From contig NZ_JAIRAU010000043.1 in NCBI RefSeq assembly GCF_020073745.1, positions 401,578-465,577 of the forward strand: a stretch of DNA of 64,000 nucleotides. The letters are read 5' to 3'. This DNA comes from Nannocystis pusilla (GTDB lineage: Bacteria; Myxococcota_A; Polyangia; Nannocystales; Nannocystaceae). Shown here piece after piece: positions 53,596 through 62,357 of the stretch (position 1 is its first letter; the number at the start of each line of letters is the position of its first letter). Below the pieces are notes generated by a model. That model was not told the DNA's origin. It made no database searches and worked only from the letters and a program-made list of their open reading frames with translations. Both the position numbers and the translations under genes were made by a program.

Positions 53596-54702
53596 GTGTC
53601 AGGCCCGCGAGCGCAACGGCTTCGTGTGGCGCCTTCGGTCCGTGAGGAGTTGAAGGTGCTCGCTCGGAGTGGGCGCGCCGAGGCACGCCTCGTCCTTCGG
53701 GCGAAGCTCGTGCTGCTCGCCGCCGAGGGGCACTCAAACCAGGATATTGCGCGCAGCTTGGGTTGCCACGTGGATACGGTGAGAGTGTGGCGTGGGCGGT
53801 TCGCGCGTGATGGGCGGGTCGTGACGCTCGAGGATCGCCCTCGAAGTGGGCGACCTGCTCGGATATCGCCGGCGGCACGCTGCGAGCTCATCAAGCTCGC
53901 CTGTGACAAGCCTGCCAACCACGGCCTGCAGACGCGTACGACGTGGACGTACGCGACGTTGGCGAGGCGCCTGCTTCATGAGACAGGTATTGGCCTCAGC
54001 GTATCTGAGGTGGGGCGAATCCTCCGCAACGAGGACTTCCGGCCGCACAAGATGAGGCTCTGGCTACACAGCCCCGATCCCGACTTCTGCCGCAAAGTTC
54101 AGCGCATCTGCGACCTCTACCATCATCCTCCCGACGGAGCTCACGTGCTCTGCGTGGACGAGAAGACCGGCATGCAGGCGCTCGGACGGAGATTCCCCAG
54201 CAAGCTCCCCGCACCCGGTCGCGCGGGCCGTTTCGAGTTCGAATACGTCCGCCGCGGCACGTCGTCGCTGATCGCAGCCTTCGACGTCCGCACCGGCCGG
54301 GTTCTGGGTGAGTGCAAGCCGCAGCGGCGGGCCGAGGATCTCGTGGGCTTCATGGAAGCCCTCGCCCGCAACTATCCCACCGGCCAGGTCTACATCGTCT
54401 GGGACAACCTCAACATCCACTATGACGGCTCGGACAACCGTTGGGTCCGCTTCAACCAGCGCCACGGCGACCGCTTCCACTTCGTGTACACGCCGATTCA
54501 CGCCTCGTGGATCAACCAGATAGAGATCTGGTTCTCGCTGCTGCAGCGCCGTGTCCTTCGCTGCGCCGACTTTCCCTGCGCCGGTGCCTTGCCCCGCGCC
54601 GTGATGGCCTTCATCCGCCGCTGGAACCGCGACGAAGCCCACCCGTTCAACTGGACCTTTCGTGGCCACTTCGTCCAAACTCAGCGGCATCACGCCGCAT
54701 GA
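53596..54702 (+). CDS. IS630-family transposase
   Basis: A 368-residue transposase. The N-terminal helix-turn-helix region (GHSNQDIARSLGCHVDTVRV, about residues 45-64) binds the ends. The DDE catalytic domain has VLCVDEKTGMQALGR (first Asp), VYIVWDNLNIHYDG (second Asp) and HASWINQIEIWFSLLQ (Glu). All three catalytic residues are present. The start is a GTG at 53596. The stop overlaps the next gene's start (ATGA). Codon use is slightly less GC-biased than in neighbours, consistent with horizontal arrival. Confidence 0.93.
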   Translation: MSGPRAQRLRVAPSVREELKVLARSGRAEARLVLRAKLVLLAAEGHSNQDIARSLGCHVDTVRVWRGRFARDGRVVTLEDRPRSGRPARISPAARCELIKLACDKPANHGLQTRTTWTYATLARRLLHETGIGLSVSEVGRILRNEDFRPHKMRLWLHSPDPDFCRKVQRICDLYHHPPDGAHVLCVDEKTGMQALGRRFPSKLPAPGRAGRFEFEYVRRGTSSLIAAFDVRTGRVLGECKPQRRAEDLVGFMEALARNYPTGQVYIVWDNLNIHYDGSDNRWVRFNQRHGDRFHFVYTPIHASWINQIEIWFSLLQRRVLRCADFPCAGALPRAVMAFIRRWNRDEAHPFNWTFRGHFVQTQRHHAA

Positions 54703-55019
54703 GCCGCCCACGCACCAGCCGCAACACCGCTGCGAAAACGGACGATGATGCTCGCGCTGTCGAGCAGTTCCTGCGCCAATACCAGGGCCTCGCACACATC
54801 CGCGTCCGGCATCGCGCCCCTCTCATCACCCTCGAGTCCGGCCCCGCCGACGATCCGGTCCTGCACGCGCGCCTGCGCCGCCTCGCTGCCAACTTGTGGC
54901 AACTCGAGATGGCTACCCACACCGGGCGCTGGGAACCAACCCCCTTCCGCGCCTCCCGCGACGAGCTGCTCGAGCTGCTCCTCGGTAACTTCGGCTGGAC
55001 CCTCTCTGAGAGGGCCTAG
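54699..55019 (+). CDS. IS630 accessory open reading frame
   Basis: A 106-residue protein (MSRPRTSRNTAAKTDDDARA) starting inside the transposase stop codon (ATGA overlap) and ending about 30 nt before the right end of the element. A basic N-terminal tail precedes an alpha/beta part (VRHRAPLITLESGPADDPVL; LWQLEMATHTGRWEPTPFRA). It is translationally coupled to the transposase, so it is probably a regulatory or accessory factor for transposition. No known domain was recognised. Confidence 0.6.
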   Translation: MSRPRTSRNTAAKTDDDARAVEQFLRQYQGLAHIRVRHRAPLITLESGPADDPVLHARLRRLAANLWQLEMATHTGRWEPTPFRASRDELLELLLGNFGWTLSERA

Positions 55020-55049
55020 CAACCCCTGGAGAACTTCGGGCCGGGTGTA

Positions 55050-55823
55050 CTAGCCGGGTCGGACGGCGCGCGGCGCCGGGGTCCGGGTGCGCGCCCGGCC
55101 GGCCGCGTCGGCGAGGTGAGCGAAGCGAGCCGCGTTGGCGACGGCGCACGCCCCCGGGTCATTGTTGAAGTAGACGAAGACGTCGCGGCGGTCGCTGTAC
55201 AGCCGGGAGATCCGCGCGAGCCACGAGGCCAGCGCGGTGTCGCCGTAACACGGGCGCGGCGCGGCGGTGCCGCGGTGCAGGCGTACGTAGCCCCAGTCGG
55301 CGGTGCGCTCGAGCGGGCCCTGCGGGCGGCCGTCGACGTCGGTGAGGCAGAGCGCGACGTCGCGGCGCTTCAGCGCGGCGAAGGTGTCGCGGGTGAACCA
55401 CGAGGCGTGGCGGAACTCGATCGCCAGGCGGGGCGCGGCGGGCCACACGTCGAGGAGATGCGCCAGGCGTTCGGGGGCTCGCGCCATCGTCGCCGGCAGC
55501 TGCAGCAATACCGGTCCCAGCTTGTCGTCGAGCCGGCGCGCATGCGCGAGGAGCCGGGCGACGGGCTCCTCCGGGTCGGCGAGGCGCTTCATGTGCGACA
55601 GGAAGCGGCTGGCCTTGACGGCGATCACGAAGTCCTCGGGGGTGTCGTGGTTCCAGCCGGCGAAGGTGTCGCCGGCGGGCAGGCGGTAGAAGCTGTTGTT
55701 GAGCTCGACCGTGCGGAAGGCCGCGGCGTAGTGCGCCAGCCAGCGCGCCTGCGGCAGCTCGCCCGGATAGAAGCGGCCGCGCCAGTCGCGGTATTGCCAG
55801 CCGGAGGTGCCGATCCACAACAT
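55050..55823 (-). CDS. DUF72 (YecE-like) TIM-barrel protein
   Basis: A 257-residue protein of the DUF72 family. N-terminus WIGTSGWQYRDWRGRFYPGE and FRTVELNNSFYRLPAGDTFA (residues ~5-55), then DFVIAVKASRFLSHMKRL, GPVLLQLPATMARAPERL and RLAIEFRHASWFTRDTFAAL. The fold is a TIM barrel related to xylose isomerase-like enzymes; the reaction is unknown. The TAG stop coincides with the IS630 target site: the TA duplication and the element's terminal base recreate TAG, so the protein end is unchanged by the insertion. Confidence 0.9.
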   Translation of the reverse strand: MLWIGTSGWQYRDWRGRFYPGELPQARWLAHYAAAFRTVELNNSFYRLPAGDTFAGWNHDTPEDFVIAVKASRFLSHMKRLADPEEPVARLLAHARRLDDKLGPVLLQLPATMARAPERLAHLLDVWPAAPRLAIEFRHASWFTRDTFAALKRRDVALCLTDVDGRPQGPLERTADWGYVRLHRGTAAPRPCYGDTALASWLARISRLYSDRRDVFVYFNNDPGACAVANAARFAHLADAAGRARTRTPAPRAVRPG

Positions 55824-55935
55824 CTGCCACTCGCATTATCACAGGCGGCGGGGCCGGCAACCGCCGCCCGCGCGCCGGCTGCGAGCGGTCGCGTCTGGTT
55901 GTCGGCCGGCGGTCGTTTGCTATGCATCGACCGTG

Positions 55936-56670
55936 ATGTCCCGCGCACTCGTGGTGTTCGTCGCCGGCTCGGCGCTGATCTCGGCCTGCCAGCGTCAGCC
56001 GGAGGTGGCGGGAGAGACGAAGGACGAGAAGAAGGTCGATCCGTACGCGCTGGTCGCGGCGATCGACACCAAGGCCTCGTCGTACAAGGACCCGTTTCCG
56101 CCGACCACGTCGCCGCCGCCGGGCATGAATCCGCGGGTCCCCCGTCCCGCCATCAATCCGTCCGAGGCGAAGATCAGCGGGCGCACGCGGGTCGAGGCGC
56201 TCGACCGGCTGCAATTCCGCGTGCCGGTCGAATGGACCGCGGGGCCGGCCCTGCCGCCCGACGAGCGGCCGAGCTTCGTGCTGCCCGGGCCGGGCGGCGA
56301 GGCGCGCCTGGAGATCGTCCGCTCGGCGTCGCCGGAGCTCGAGCCGAATGCGCAGATCCGTCAGTGGCGCCAGCAGTTCACCACGGCCTCCGGAGCGCCG
56401 CTCGCCGACGACGCGGTGCGGGTGCAGGAGATGGTCCGCGGGCCGCTGAAGATCGACATCGTCGACATGGCCGGGACCTACGTCGCCCCGGTCGCGCCGG
56501 ATTCGACGGAGCGCTACAACGACCCCGGCTACCGCCTGCTGGCCGCGCTCACCGAGTACGGCGGCGAGGTCTACGTGTTCAAGGCGGTCGGTCCGGCGCT
56601 GACGATGGCGATCTGGGAGCACGCGTTCGGCGACTTCGCGACCTCGCTGACGATCAATTACGTGCCGTGA
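55936..56670 (+). CDS. Hypothetical lipoprotein
   Basis: A 244-residue lipoprotein from the ATG at 55936 (a GTG one codon earlier is possible): signal MSRALVVFVAGSALISACQR with lipobox LISAC. A Lys/Asp/Pro-rich linker (about 25-75) leads to a mixed alpha/beta domain. Its segments LQFRVPVEWTAGPALPPDER, GEARLEIVRSASPELEPNAQ and KIDIVDMAGTYVAP resemble the beta-sandwich of PsbP/MOG1-like or DcrB-type proteins. It is periplasmic, of unknown function, and lies alone between the DUF72 and DUF4215 genes. Confidence 0.72.
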   Translation: MSRALVVFVAGSALISACQRQPEVAGETKDEKKVDPYALVAAIDTKASSYKDPFPPTTSPPPGMNPRVPRPAINPSEAKISGRTRVEALDRLQFRVPVEWTAGPALPPDERPSFVLPGPGGEARLEIVRSASPELEPNAQIRQWRQQFTTASGAPLADDAVRVQEMVRGPLKIDIVDMAGTYVAPVAPDSTERYNDPGYRLLAALTEYGGEVYVFKAVGPALTMAIWEHAFGDFATSLTINYVP

Positions 56671-56700
56671 GCGCTCGCGGGTGTCGCCGGCGGCGCCGCG

Positions 56701-57945
56701 TCACAGCTTCCAGCAGTAGTTGACGCTCGTGCCCTGCCAGCAGTTGTCGTACACGTAGGCGGAGTAGGAGCAGCCGAACAGGCCGCAGTTGTAGAAGCTG
56801 TTGAGCTTGAAGTTGTCGCTGTTGGGGGCGTAGCAGAACTGCGAGTCGGCGTAGCCGCTCATGAAGGCCTGGCCGGTGGGGGCGGCTGGGTTGATCGAGC
56901 AGGTGTACTGGCCCGCGGCGCCGCCGAAGATCAGGGCGCAGGCCTCCTTGCAGGTGTAGGTCGGCGGGTTGGCGCCCCAGTTCGGGCCGTCGTGGACGTT
57001 GTAGCTGCCGACCAACTGGGCGACCTTCTTGCAACTGTTGTTGCAGCCGTCGTTGTCGTTGGCGTTGGCGTCGTCACACTCCTCGACGCCGGCCCACAAC
57101 ACGCCGTCGCCGCACTTGGCGGCCTTGCAGTTGTTGAGGCAGGCGTCGTTGTCGCCGCCGTTGCCGTCGTCGCACTCCTCGACGCCGGCCTGGACGGTGG
57201 CGTCGCCGCACTTGGCGGCCTTGCAGGAGGCGAGGCAGGCGTCGCTGCTGTCGGCGTTGCCGTCGTCGCACTCCTCGCCGGGCTGGACGATGGCGTCGCC
57301 GCAGCCGGCCGGGGCGCAGGCGTTGGTGCAGGCGTCGTCGTCGGCCATGTTGCCGTCGTCGCAGGTCTCGCCGGGGCCGATGAAGCCGTCGCCGCACACC
57401 GCGAGCTTGCAGTCGGTCTTGCACGCGCCGGTGTCGAGGTTGGCGGGCCCGAGGTCGCACTCCTCGACGCCGTCGTGCAGCGCCCCGTCGCCGCACCTGG
57501 CCGCCTTGCAGCCGGGGATGCAGGCGTCGGTCAGCACGTCGTTGCCGTCGTCACACTCCTCGGTCGCCTCGACGATCCCGTTGCCGCAGTCGTGCGGCAG
57601 GCACTGACCGTCGATGCAGGACATGCCGGCGTTGCAGGTGTCGCCGACGTCGCACGGACAGAACAGCGTGCCCGGGAGACACATCGAACCTGTCCCTTCG
57701 GTCATCTGAGTCGAGGTCGTGGTCGCCGGCTCGGTACCGCCGGCGTCGGTGTCGGACCCGGTCTCGGACGTGCCCTCGCTGGTGCCGCTGGTCGTCGGCG
57801 CGCCGGTCGAGTCGCCCGGCGCCGAGGCCATCGTCGCCGGCGGCGCCGTCCCCGGGCCGAAGCCGGAGACCGACGGATCCTCCCCGCTGGCGCAGGCGAG
57901 GACGAGCAGGGGGAGCACCAAGCAGCGTCGCGCAGCGGATGTCAT
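56701..57945 (-). CDS. DUF4215-repeat (Myxococcus Cys-rich) lipoprotein
   Basis: A 414-residue lipoprotein from the ATG at 57945: lipobox LVLACASG, then a Thr/Ser/Gly linker (about 20-95). Six or more tandem DUF4215 Cys-rich repeats follow, each of the form CGDGxxxxGEECDDGNxxxxDxCxxxC (for example VCGDGFIGPGETCDDGN and GCGDAIVQPGEECDDGN), about residues 110-300. The C-terminal ~110 residues form a Cys-containing domain (YTCKEACALIFGGAAG). These repeats are typical of myxobacterial surface proteins and are probably structural or involved in sorting. A 14-nt-phased unit (57689/57703) falls in the linker. Confidence 0.9.
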   Translation of the reverse strand: MTSAARRCLVLPLLVLACASGEDPSVSGFGPGTAPPATMASAPGDSTGAPTTSGTSEGTSETGSDTDAGGTEPATTTSTQMTEGTGSMCLPGTLFCPCDVGDTCNAGMSCIDGQCLPHDCGNGIVEATEECDDGNDVLTDACIPGCKAARCGDGALHDGVEECDLGPANLDTGACKTDCKLAVCGDGFIGPGETCDDGNMADDDACTNACAPAGCGDAIVQPGEECDDGNADSSDACLASCKAAKCGDATVQAGVEECDDGNGGDNDACLNNCKAAKCGDGVLWAGVEECDDANANDNDGCNNSCKKVAQLVGSYNVHDGPNWGANPPTYTCKEACALIFGGAAGQYTCSINPAAPTGQAFMSGYADSQFCYAPNSDNFKLNSFYNCGLFGCSYSAYVYDNCWQGTSVNYCWKL

Positions 57946-58313
57946 GGGCTGCTCGCATGAAACCGTCCTGCGGAGCGCGTCGCAAGCGTGCCTTTGCGGG
58001 CGGCGCCGGCGCGCGCCTCGCAACCGCGGCCGGCGCGGATCGGCGAGCTTCCCGGCTCGCGGAGCGCGCTGTGCGGTGACGCGGCGCTGGGCGCGATCGT
58101 GACACCGCGAGCACCTCGCGACGCGCGCGTGCGGGGATCGATCGCGCGCGGTGCCGTCGATCCACGAATCATGGCACGCGCGACAGGTGGAGAGATCCAC
58201 GAGCGATTGCGTGATCGGGGAGCCGCGGATGCGCGGTGGTCCTCGCCACGCGAAGGCGCTCGCCTGCAACGCCGAGCGCGAGCGCGAGGAGGGGCGTGCT
58301 AGCGTCTCGCGTC
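57946..58313. other. Intergenic gap between divergent surface-protein genes
   Basis: About 370 nt that should hold the promoters of the DUF4215 and VCBS lipoproteins. GAGGAGGGG at 58286 may serve as a distant ribosome-binding site for the latter. No repeat or RNA gene was seen. Confidence 0.4.
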
Positions 58314-60407
58314 ATGAAACGCCGACTCGTCGCAGTCTTCGCGCTCGCTCCTCTCGCCTGCGGAGACGACACTCGCGCCACAGCAGGGGCGTCGGACTCG
58401 GCGACCACGATGCCGACGACGGCGACCACGCCCACGACCGAGGCTACGGGCACGAGCACGACGACGACGACGAGCCCGACGACGAGCGAGGGGACGACCA
58501 CCGAGGACCCGGTGGTGCCGACGAGCACGTCGACGACGGCGCCGAGCACGACGACGACCGGGACGACGGGGCCGGGGGCGACGGGGCCGGGGACGACCAC
58601 CGACGCCACGACCGGCGAGCCGATCGACGTGTGCAAGGTGCAGGACGACATGGACGCGGTCGGCGAGTGCGACCAGGAGGCGCCGCCGGACAGCTTCGAC
58701 CCCGAGCTGCAGTGGACGTGGACCGGGCCGAACGGCGACGCCTACAGCATCGTCACGCCGCTGGTCGCCAACGTGACCGACGACAACGCCGACGGCGTGA
58801 TCGACCTGTGCGACACGCCGGACATCGTCGTCGTCGCCTCACCGTACTCCGGCAGCGTGGGCCAGACCGGCCGCGTCTACGTCCTCGACGGCGCGACCGG
58901 TGCGCAGCACGCCGTGTTCGCCACCTCCGTCGATCACACCGTCACGCCGGCGATCGGCGACATCGATGGCGACGGCCTGCCGGAGATCGTGACCTCGGTG
59001 GTGGGCGGCAACCCGATCGCGTTCGAGCACGACGGGGCGCACAAGTGGACCAGCGCGAGCGGCTGGCCCGAGGTCTACTCCGGCTCGATCGCCCTCGGCG
59101 ACGTCGACAACGACGGCGACGTCGAGATCCTCGCCGGCAACCGCCTGTTCGACCACAACGGCGTCCTGCTCGTCACGCTGAACCAGCCGGCCGGCAACTG
59201 GTCGTCGTCGGCGCTGGCCGACCTCGACGGCGACGGCGACCTCGAGATCGTGCTCGGTCACGCGGCGTTCCAGCACACCGGCGAGGCGCTGTTCGTCAGC
59301 GCGGTGGCCCCGGGGTACCCGTCGATCGCCGACCTCGACGGCGACGGCCTGCCGGAGGTCCTCGTGACCAACATGAACGGCCTGTCGCTGCTCAATCACG
59401 ACGGCTCGATCATCTTCCAGGACCAGCAGCCCACCGGGGACCCGCCGTTCAACACCAACTGGCTGCGGCCGTCGACGGTGCACGACTTCGACGGCGACGG
59501 CGAGTCCGAGTTCGCCGTCAGCTCGGCCAACAACTACACGGTCTACCGGCCGCAAGGGCCGACGATCCTGTGGAAGGCGCCGGTCAGCGACTTCAGCGGG
59601 ATCGCGGCCGGGACCGCGTTCGACTTCCTCGGCGACGGCGTCGCCGAGGCGATGTACGCCGACGAGCAGACGATGTTCATCTTCGGCGGCGCGGGCGAGG
59701 TGCTGCTGCAGATCCCGCGCAGCAGCGGGACGCTGTCGGAGTACCCGGTGGTCGCCGACGTCGACAACGACGGGCAGGCCGACATCGTCGTCGTCTCCAA
59801 CGCCTACGGCAAGAACGACCCGAACATCACGTGCGTCGAGGACAACGTCAACGGCCAGTCCGGCGTGCGCGTGTTCGGCACCGCCGGCGGCAAGTGGGTC
59901 CGCACCCGCCGCGTCTGGAATCAGCACACCTATCATATCACCAACGTCAACGAGGACGGCACGATCCCCGCCGGGGAGGAGCCCAACTGGACCGTCCCGG
60001 GCTTCAATAATTTCCGCCAGAACAAGCAGCCCGGGAGCGAATTCGGCGCCCCCGACGCGATCGTCGCCATCGCCCCGCTGTGCGAGGACGAGGACTACTC
60101 GCTCGCCGCCACCGTCCGCAACATCGGCGAGGCCGCCCTCCCCGCCGGCGTCGTCGTCGGCTTTTATACCGGCGAACCTGGCAGCGGCACCAAGGTCGGT
60201 GAGCTCGTCACCTCGAAGGCCCTCTACCCGCTCGAGTCCGAGACCCTCACGCTCCCCTTCAACGACGCCCCCGAGGACGTCAAGAACGGCGTCGTCGCCA
60301 TCTACGCGGTCGTCGACGACACGATGGTGCCGCACCCCGAATGGCAGGAGTGCCGCACCGACAACAATACCGGGACCAGCAGCGGCAAGTGCCTGATCGC
60401 CGGGTGA
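58314..60407 (+). CDS. VCBS/FG-GAP-repeat surface lipoprotein
   Basis: A 697-residue lipoprotein from the ATG at 58314: signal MKRRLVAVFALAPLACGDD with lipobox APLAC. A long Thr/Ser-rich linker (about 25-105) follows. The body is a beta-propeller of VCBS/FG-GAP-type Asp-rich repeats: IGDIDGDGLPEIVTSVVGGN, LGDVDNDGDVEILAGNRLFD, LADLDGDGDLEIVLGHAAFQ, IADLDGDGLPEVLVTNMNGL, HDFDGDGESEFAVSSANNYT and VADVDNDGQADIVVVSNAYG. These form integrin-alpha-like calcium sites. The C-terminal ~120 residues look like a CARDB-type Ig domain. It is surface-exposed, probably in adhesion. Confidence 0.9.
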   Translation: MKRRLVAVFALAPLACGDDTRATAGASDSATTMPTTATTPTTEATGTSTTTTTSPTTSEGTTTEDPVVPTSTSTTAPSTTTTGTTGPGATGPGTTTDATTGEPIDVCKVQDDMDAVGECDQEAPPDSFDPELQWTWTGPNGDAYSIVTPLVANVTDDNADGVIDLCDTPDIVVVASPYSGSVGQTGRVYVLDGATGAQHAVFATSVDHTVTPAIGDIDGDGLPEIVTSVVGGNPIAFEHDGAHKWTSASGWPEVYSGSIALGDVDNDGDVEILAGNRLFDHNGVLLVTLNQPAGNWSSSALADLDGDGDLEIVLGHAAFQHTGEALFVSAVAPGYPSIADLDGDGLPEVLVTNMNGLSLLNHDGSIIFQDQQPTGDPPFNTNWLRPSTVHDFDGDGESEFAVSSANNYTVYRPQGPTILWKAPVSDFSGIAAGTAFDFLGDGVAEAMYADEQTMFIFGGAGEVLLQIPRSSGTLSEYPVVADVDNDGQADIVVVSNAYGKNDPNITCVEDNVNGQSGVRVFGTAGGKWVRTRRVWNQHTYHITNVNEDGTIPAGEEPNWTVPGFNNFRQNKQPGSEFGAPDAIVAIAPLCEDEDYSLAATVRNIGEAALPAGVVVGFYTGEPGSGTKVGELVTSKALYPLESETLTLPFNDAPEDVKNGVVAIYAVVDDTMVPHPEWQECRTDNNTGTSSGKCLIAG

Positions 60408-60518
60408 CGTACCTCGACGTTCCCGCTCGCTCGTGACCTCCGCCTGCGGCCTCTCGACAGGTCGCAGGCGCGTCCTGGCGCTCGCGCGTGGTGCCGGCGC
60501 GCCGCAGCGGGAGCCGGG

Positions 60519-61367
60519 TCACAGGGCCGTGCCGAACGCGGCGATATTTTGATTGGCCGAGAAGCCGTAATCAGCCACCAGGTCGTCCCAGTTGTAGGGC
60601 TCGGCGGGGGCGCCGCCCCAGAAGTCGACCCCCGGGTCGGGGTCGCCCACGCATATTTCGAGGCACAGCGCCATGCCGGCGTCGAGATCGGCCTCGAGGG
60701 AGACGGCGACCACCAGCGACTGGCCGTCCGTGAGCACGATCGGCGGGTCGAGCTCGGGTTCGAGGACGCGGCGGTTGACGTCCTCGAGGCTCTCCTCGAC
60801 GGCGATCGTCATGAACGTGGAGGCCTCGGTCGAGGGCATCGCGGGCGGTTTGCCGCCTTCGGTCACGTAGATCTCCAGGCGATGGGCGTACGTGTTTACG
60901 CAGCCGACGTCCAGGTTACGACGGAGCGTGTACTGCACGCGCGAGACCGCGAACGGGTACGTGTCCGGCGTGAGCACGGTGGCCGTCAGATAGCCGGCCT
61001 CGTGCGGAAGCGAGGGCGACCGCTCCCCGCTCGGGGAGCAGCCGTCCTGCGTGCTGCCAAGCACGCCGGGTTCGCCTCCACCGGTGCCGGACCCGGTCGT
61101 GTCGTCACCGCTCGAGGAGCCGCTCGGGTCGCTCGTACCCGTGACGTCCGGGCCCGTAGGGCTCGTGGTGCTCGTGCTCTCGCCGTCGGAGTCGGGACCG
61201 GTGGTCGGTGGCTCGTCGATCGTGTCGGAGGTGTCGGCGGTAGCGCCGGGCGTGTCGGAGGTATCGCCGCTGGACGCGTCGGCCGGCGGGTCCTCGCTGC
61301 AGGCGGGTGTCAGGGCAACGAGGAGCAGGAGCGTGATGACGGGACGGAGCGCGCACGGAATGTTCAT
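60519..61367 (-). CDS. Hypothetical surface lipoprotein
   Basis: A 282-residue lipoprotein from the ATG at 61367: signal MNIPCALRPVITLLLLVALT, lipobox TPACSED. A long low-complexity Ser/Thr/Asp/Gly linker (about 25-105) precedes a beta-sandwich-like domain of ~170 residues (GYLTATVLTPDTYPFAVSRV; LVVAVSLEADLDAGMALCLE) with three Cys. It is convergent with the VCBS lipoprotein. The domain type was not recognised; membership of this organism's large surface-lipoprotein set is clear. Confidence 0.75.
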   Translation of the reverse strand: MNIPCALRPVITLLLLVALTPACSEDPPADASSGDTSDTPGATADTSDTIDEPPTTGPDSDGESTSTTSPTGPDVTGTSDPSGSSSGDDTTGSGTGGGEPGVLGSTQDGCSPSGERSPSLPHEAGYLTATVLTPDTYPFAVSRVQYTLRRNLDVGCVNTYAHRLEIYVTEGGKPPAMPSTEASTFMTIAVEESLEDVNRRVLEPELDPPIVLTDGQSLVVAVSLEADLDAGMALCLEICVGDPDPGVDFWGGAPAEPYNWDDLVADYGFSANQNIAAFGTAL

Positions 61368-61724
61368 GACCGGTCTCTCCGTGGTGATGTCGAGGCCCAG
61401 GCCGTTTCAATTCGCTAGCCGGCGAAATTTCTCGAGCCGCGTCTCACCCGCCCTCGTACGACCCGCGGCGCCGCCCCGACATCGCCTCTTCCAACACTTC
61501 GGCCCGGCGAAGCGCCGCGTCGGCGCGATCGTGGACCCCGGGGACGGGGTCGAGGGCGCCGTGCGCCGGGGTCGTCGCAGGGGTCGCCGCAGGGGACGGC
61601 CCCGCAAAGACGGGCGTCCCGCGGGGCCGGAGCGTTGATATTATTGCGTTTATTGCGAGGCCCGCAGCTTGCCGAACCGGGGGCATCGGCGGCCCGCGCC
61701 GCTCCTACGCCAAAAGGTCCAATC
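61368..61724. other. Intergenic gap between divergent lipoprotein genes
   Basis: About 355 nt. The right part is AT-rich for this genome and contains a tandem direct repeat TTATTGCG at 61641-61648 and 61650-61657 (9-nt step) next to TTGATA (61636). It probably holds the promoter of the lipoprotein at 61725. Nothing else was seen. Confidence 0.45.
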
Positions 61725-62357
61725 ATGTCGCACTCGATCTTCCCCCTCCTTGCGTTGTCCCTCTCGCTCCTCGCCATCGGCTGCACCACCGAGGAGACCG
61801 ACCCGGACCAGAGCTTCCGCACCACGAGCCTCGGCTGCAACTGCAGCGACACCAACTCCCCCGCGGTCGACGACTTCGAGTTCCCCGAGCTCAACGAAGA
61901 AGGCGAGCCGAACGGCGACAGCGTCTCGGTGGTCGGCGCGATCACCCCCGGCGACGTCCTGGTCCCGCTCAAGGCGAGCGGCGGTCGACGGCTCCCGTCT
62001 CCCGCGAGCTCGTGCTCCGTCTCTGCGGTACGCTGCGTATATTCAACCATGCCTCGCTGCGGTCAGACCGGCGAGCGCGGCGAGCAGCTCGGGCTGTGCG
62101 GCGCCTGGTCGATTCGTCGTGAATGCCCTCGTCGAGCGGGCCGCGGGACGACTCGACGACGGGCGGTGCGACCGCGGCTGGCAGCACCTCGTCAGGAGCG
62201 GCCGAAGACGCGGTCCTCCCACGCCTGCTGGCGGCGGTCCTCCTCGGCCTCGTGCTCACGCTCGGCGATGACGCCGTCGATCACCCGCACGAGGGCAGGG
62301 TCGGCAGCCAGGTCGCGTCGGGCCGCGAGGGCGAACTCGAGGTCGATCGAGGTGTAG
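61725..62357 (+). CDS. Lipoprotein with doubtful C-terminal half (possibly frameshifted)
   Basis: From the ATG at 61725 (AAAGG just upstream) the frame encodes a clear lipoprotein start, MSHSIFPLLALSLSLLAIGC, then ~65 plausible residues (SDTNSPAVDDFEFPELNEEG; DSVSVVGAITPGDVLVPLKA). After about residue 85 the sequence becomes Arg/Ser/Cys-rich without pattern and overlaps the opposite-strand gene ending at 62192. A frameshift or truncation near 61975 is likely, so the true product may be shorter or the gene decayed. The gap to 62191 holds no other gene. Confidence 0.45.
   Translation: MSHSIFPLLALSLSLLAIGCTTEETDPDQSFRTTSLGCNCSDTNSPAVDDFEFPELNEEGEPNGDSVSVVGAITPGDVLVPLKASGGRRLPSPASSCSVSAVRCVYSTMPRCGQTGERGEQLGLCGAWSIRRECPRRAGRGTTRRRAVRPRLAAPRQERPKTRSSHACWRRSSSASCSRSAMTPSITRTRAGSAARSRRAARANSRSIEV

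Larger units (their letters stand above)
53473..55050 (+). mobile_element. IS630-family insertion sequence, 1578 bp
   Basis: The terminal inverted repeats are about 30 bp and nearly identical: the left end starts GTACAGCCGACCCGAAGTTC, and the right end reversed starts GTACACCCGGCCCGAAGTTC. The TA dinucleotides at 53471-53472 and 55051-55052 are the target duplication, within a CTAG target as usual for IS630. It carries the transposase gene and a small overlapping gene. Insertion fell in the TAG stop of the DUF72 gene and regenerated it, so neither flank is disrupted. It looks intact and possibly active. Confidence 0.9.

Noticed and set aside
57946..58269. Minus-strand frame upstream of the DUF4215 gene with two CxxCH motifs, suggesting a cytochrome
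   Set aside because: It is only the in-frame extension of the lipoprotein gene beyond its signal peptide; there is no start or export signal, so the motifs look accidental.
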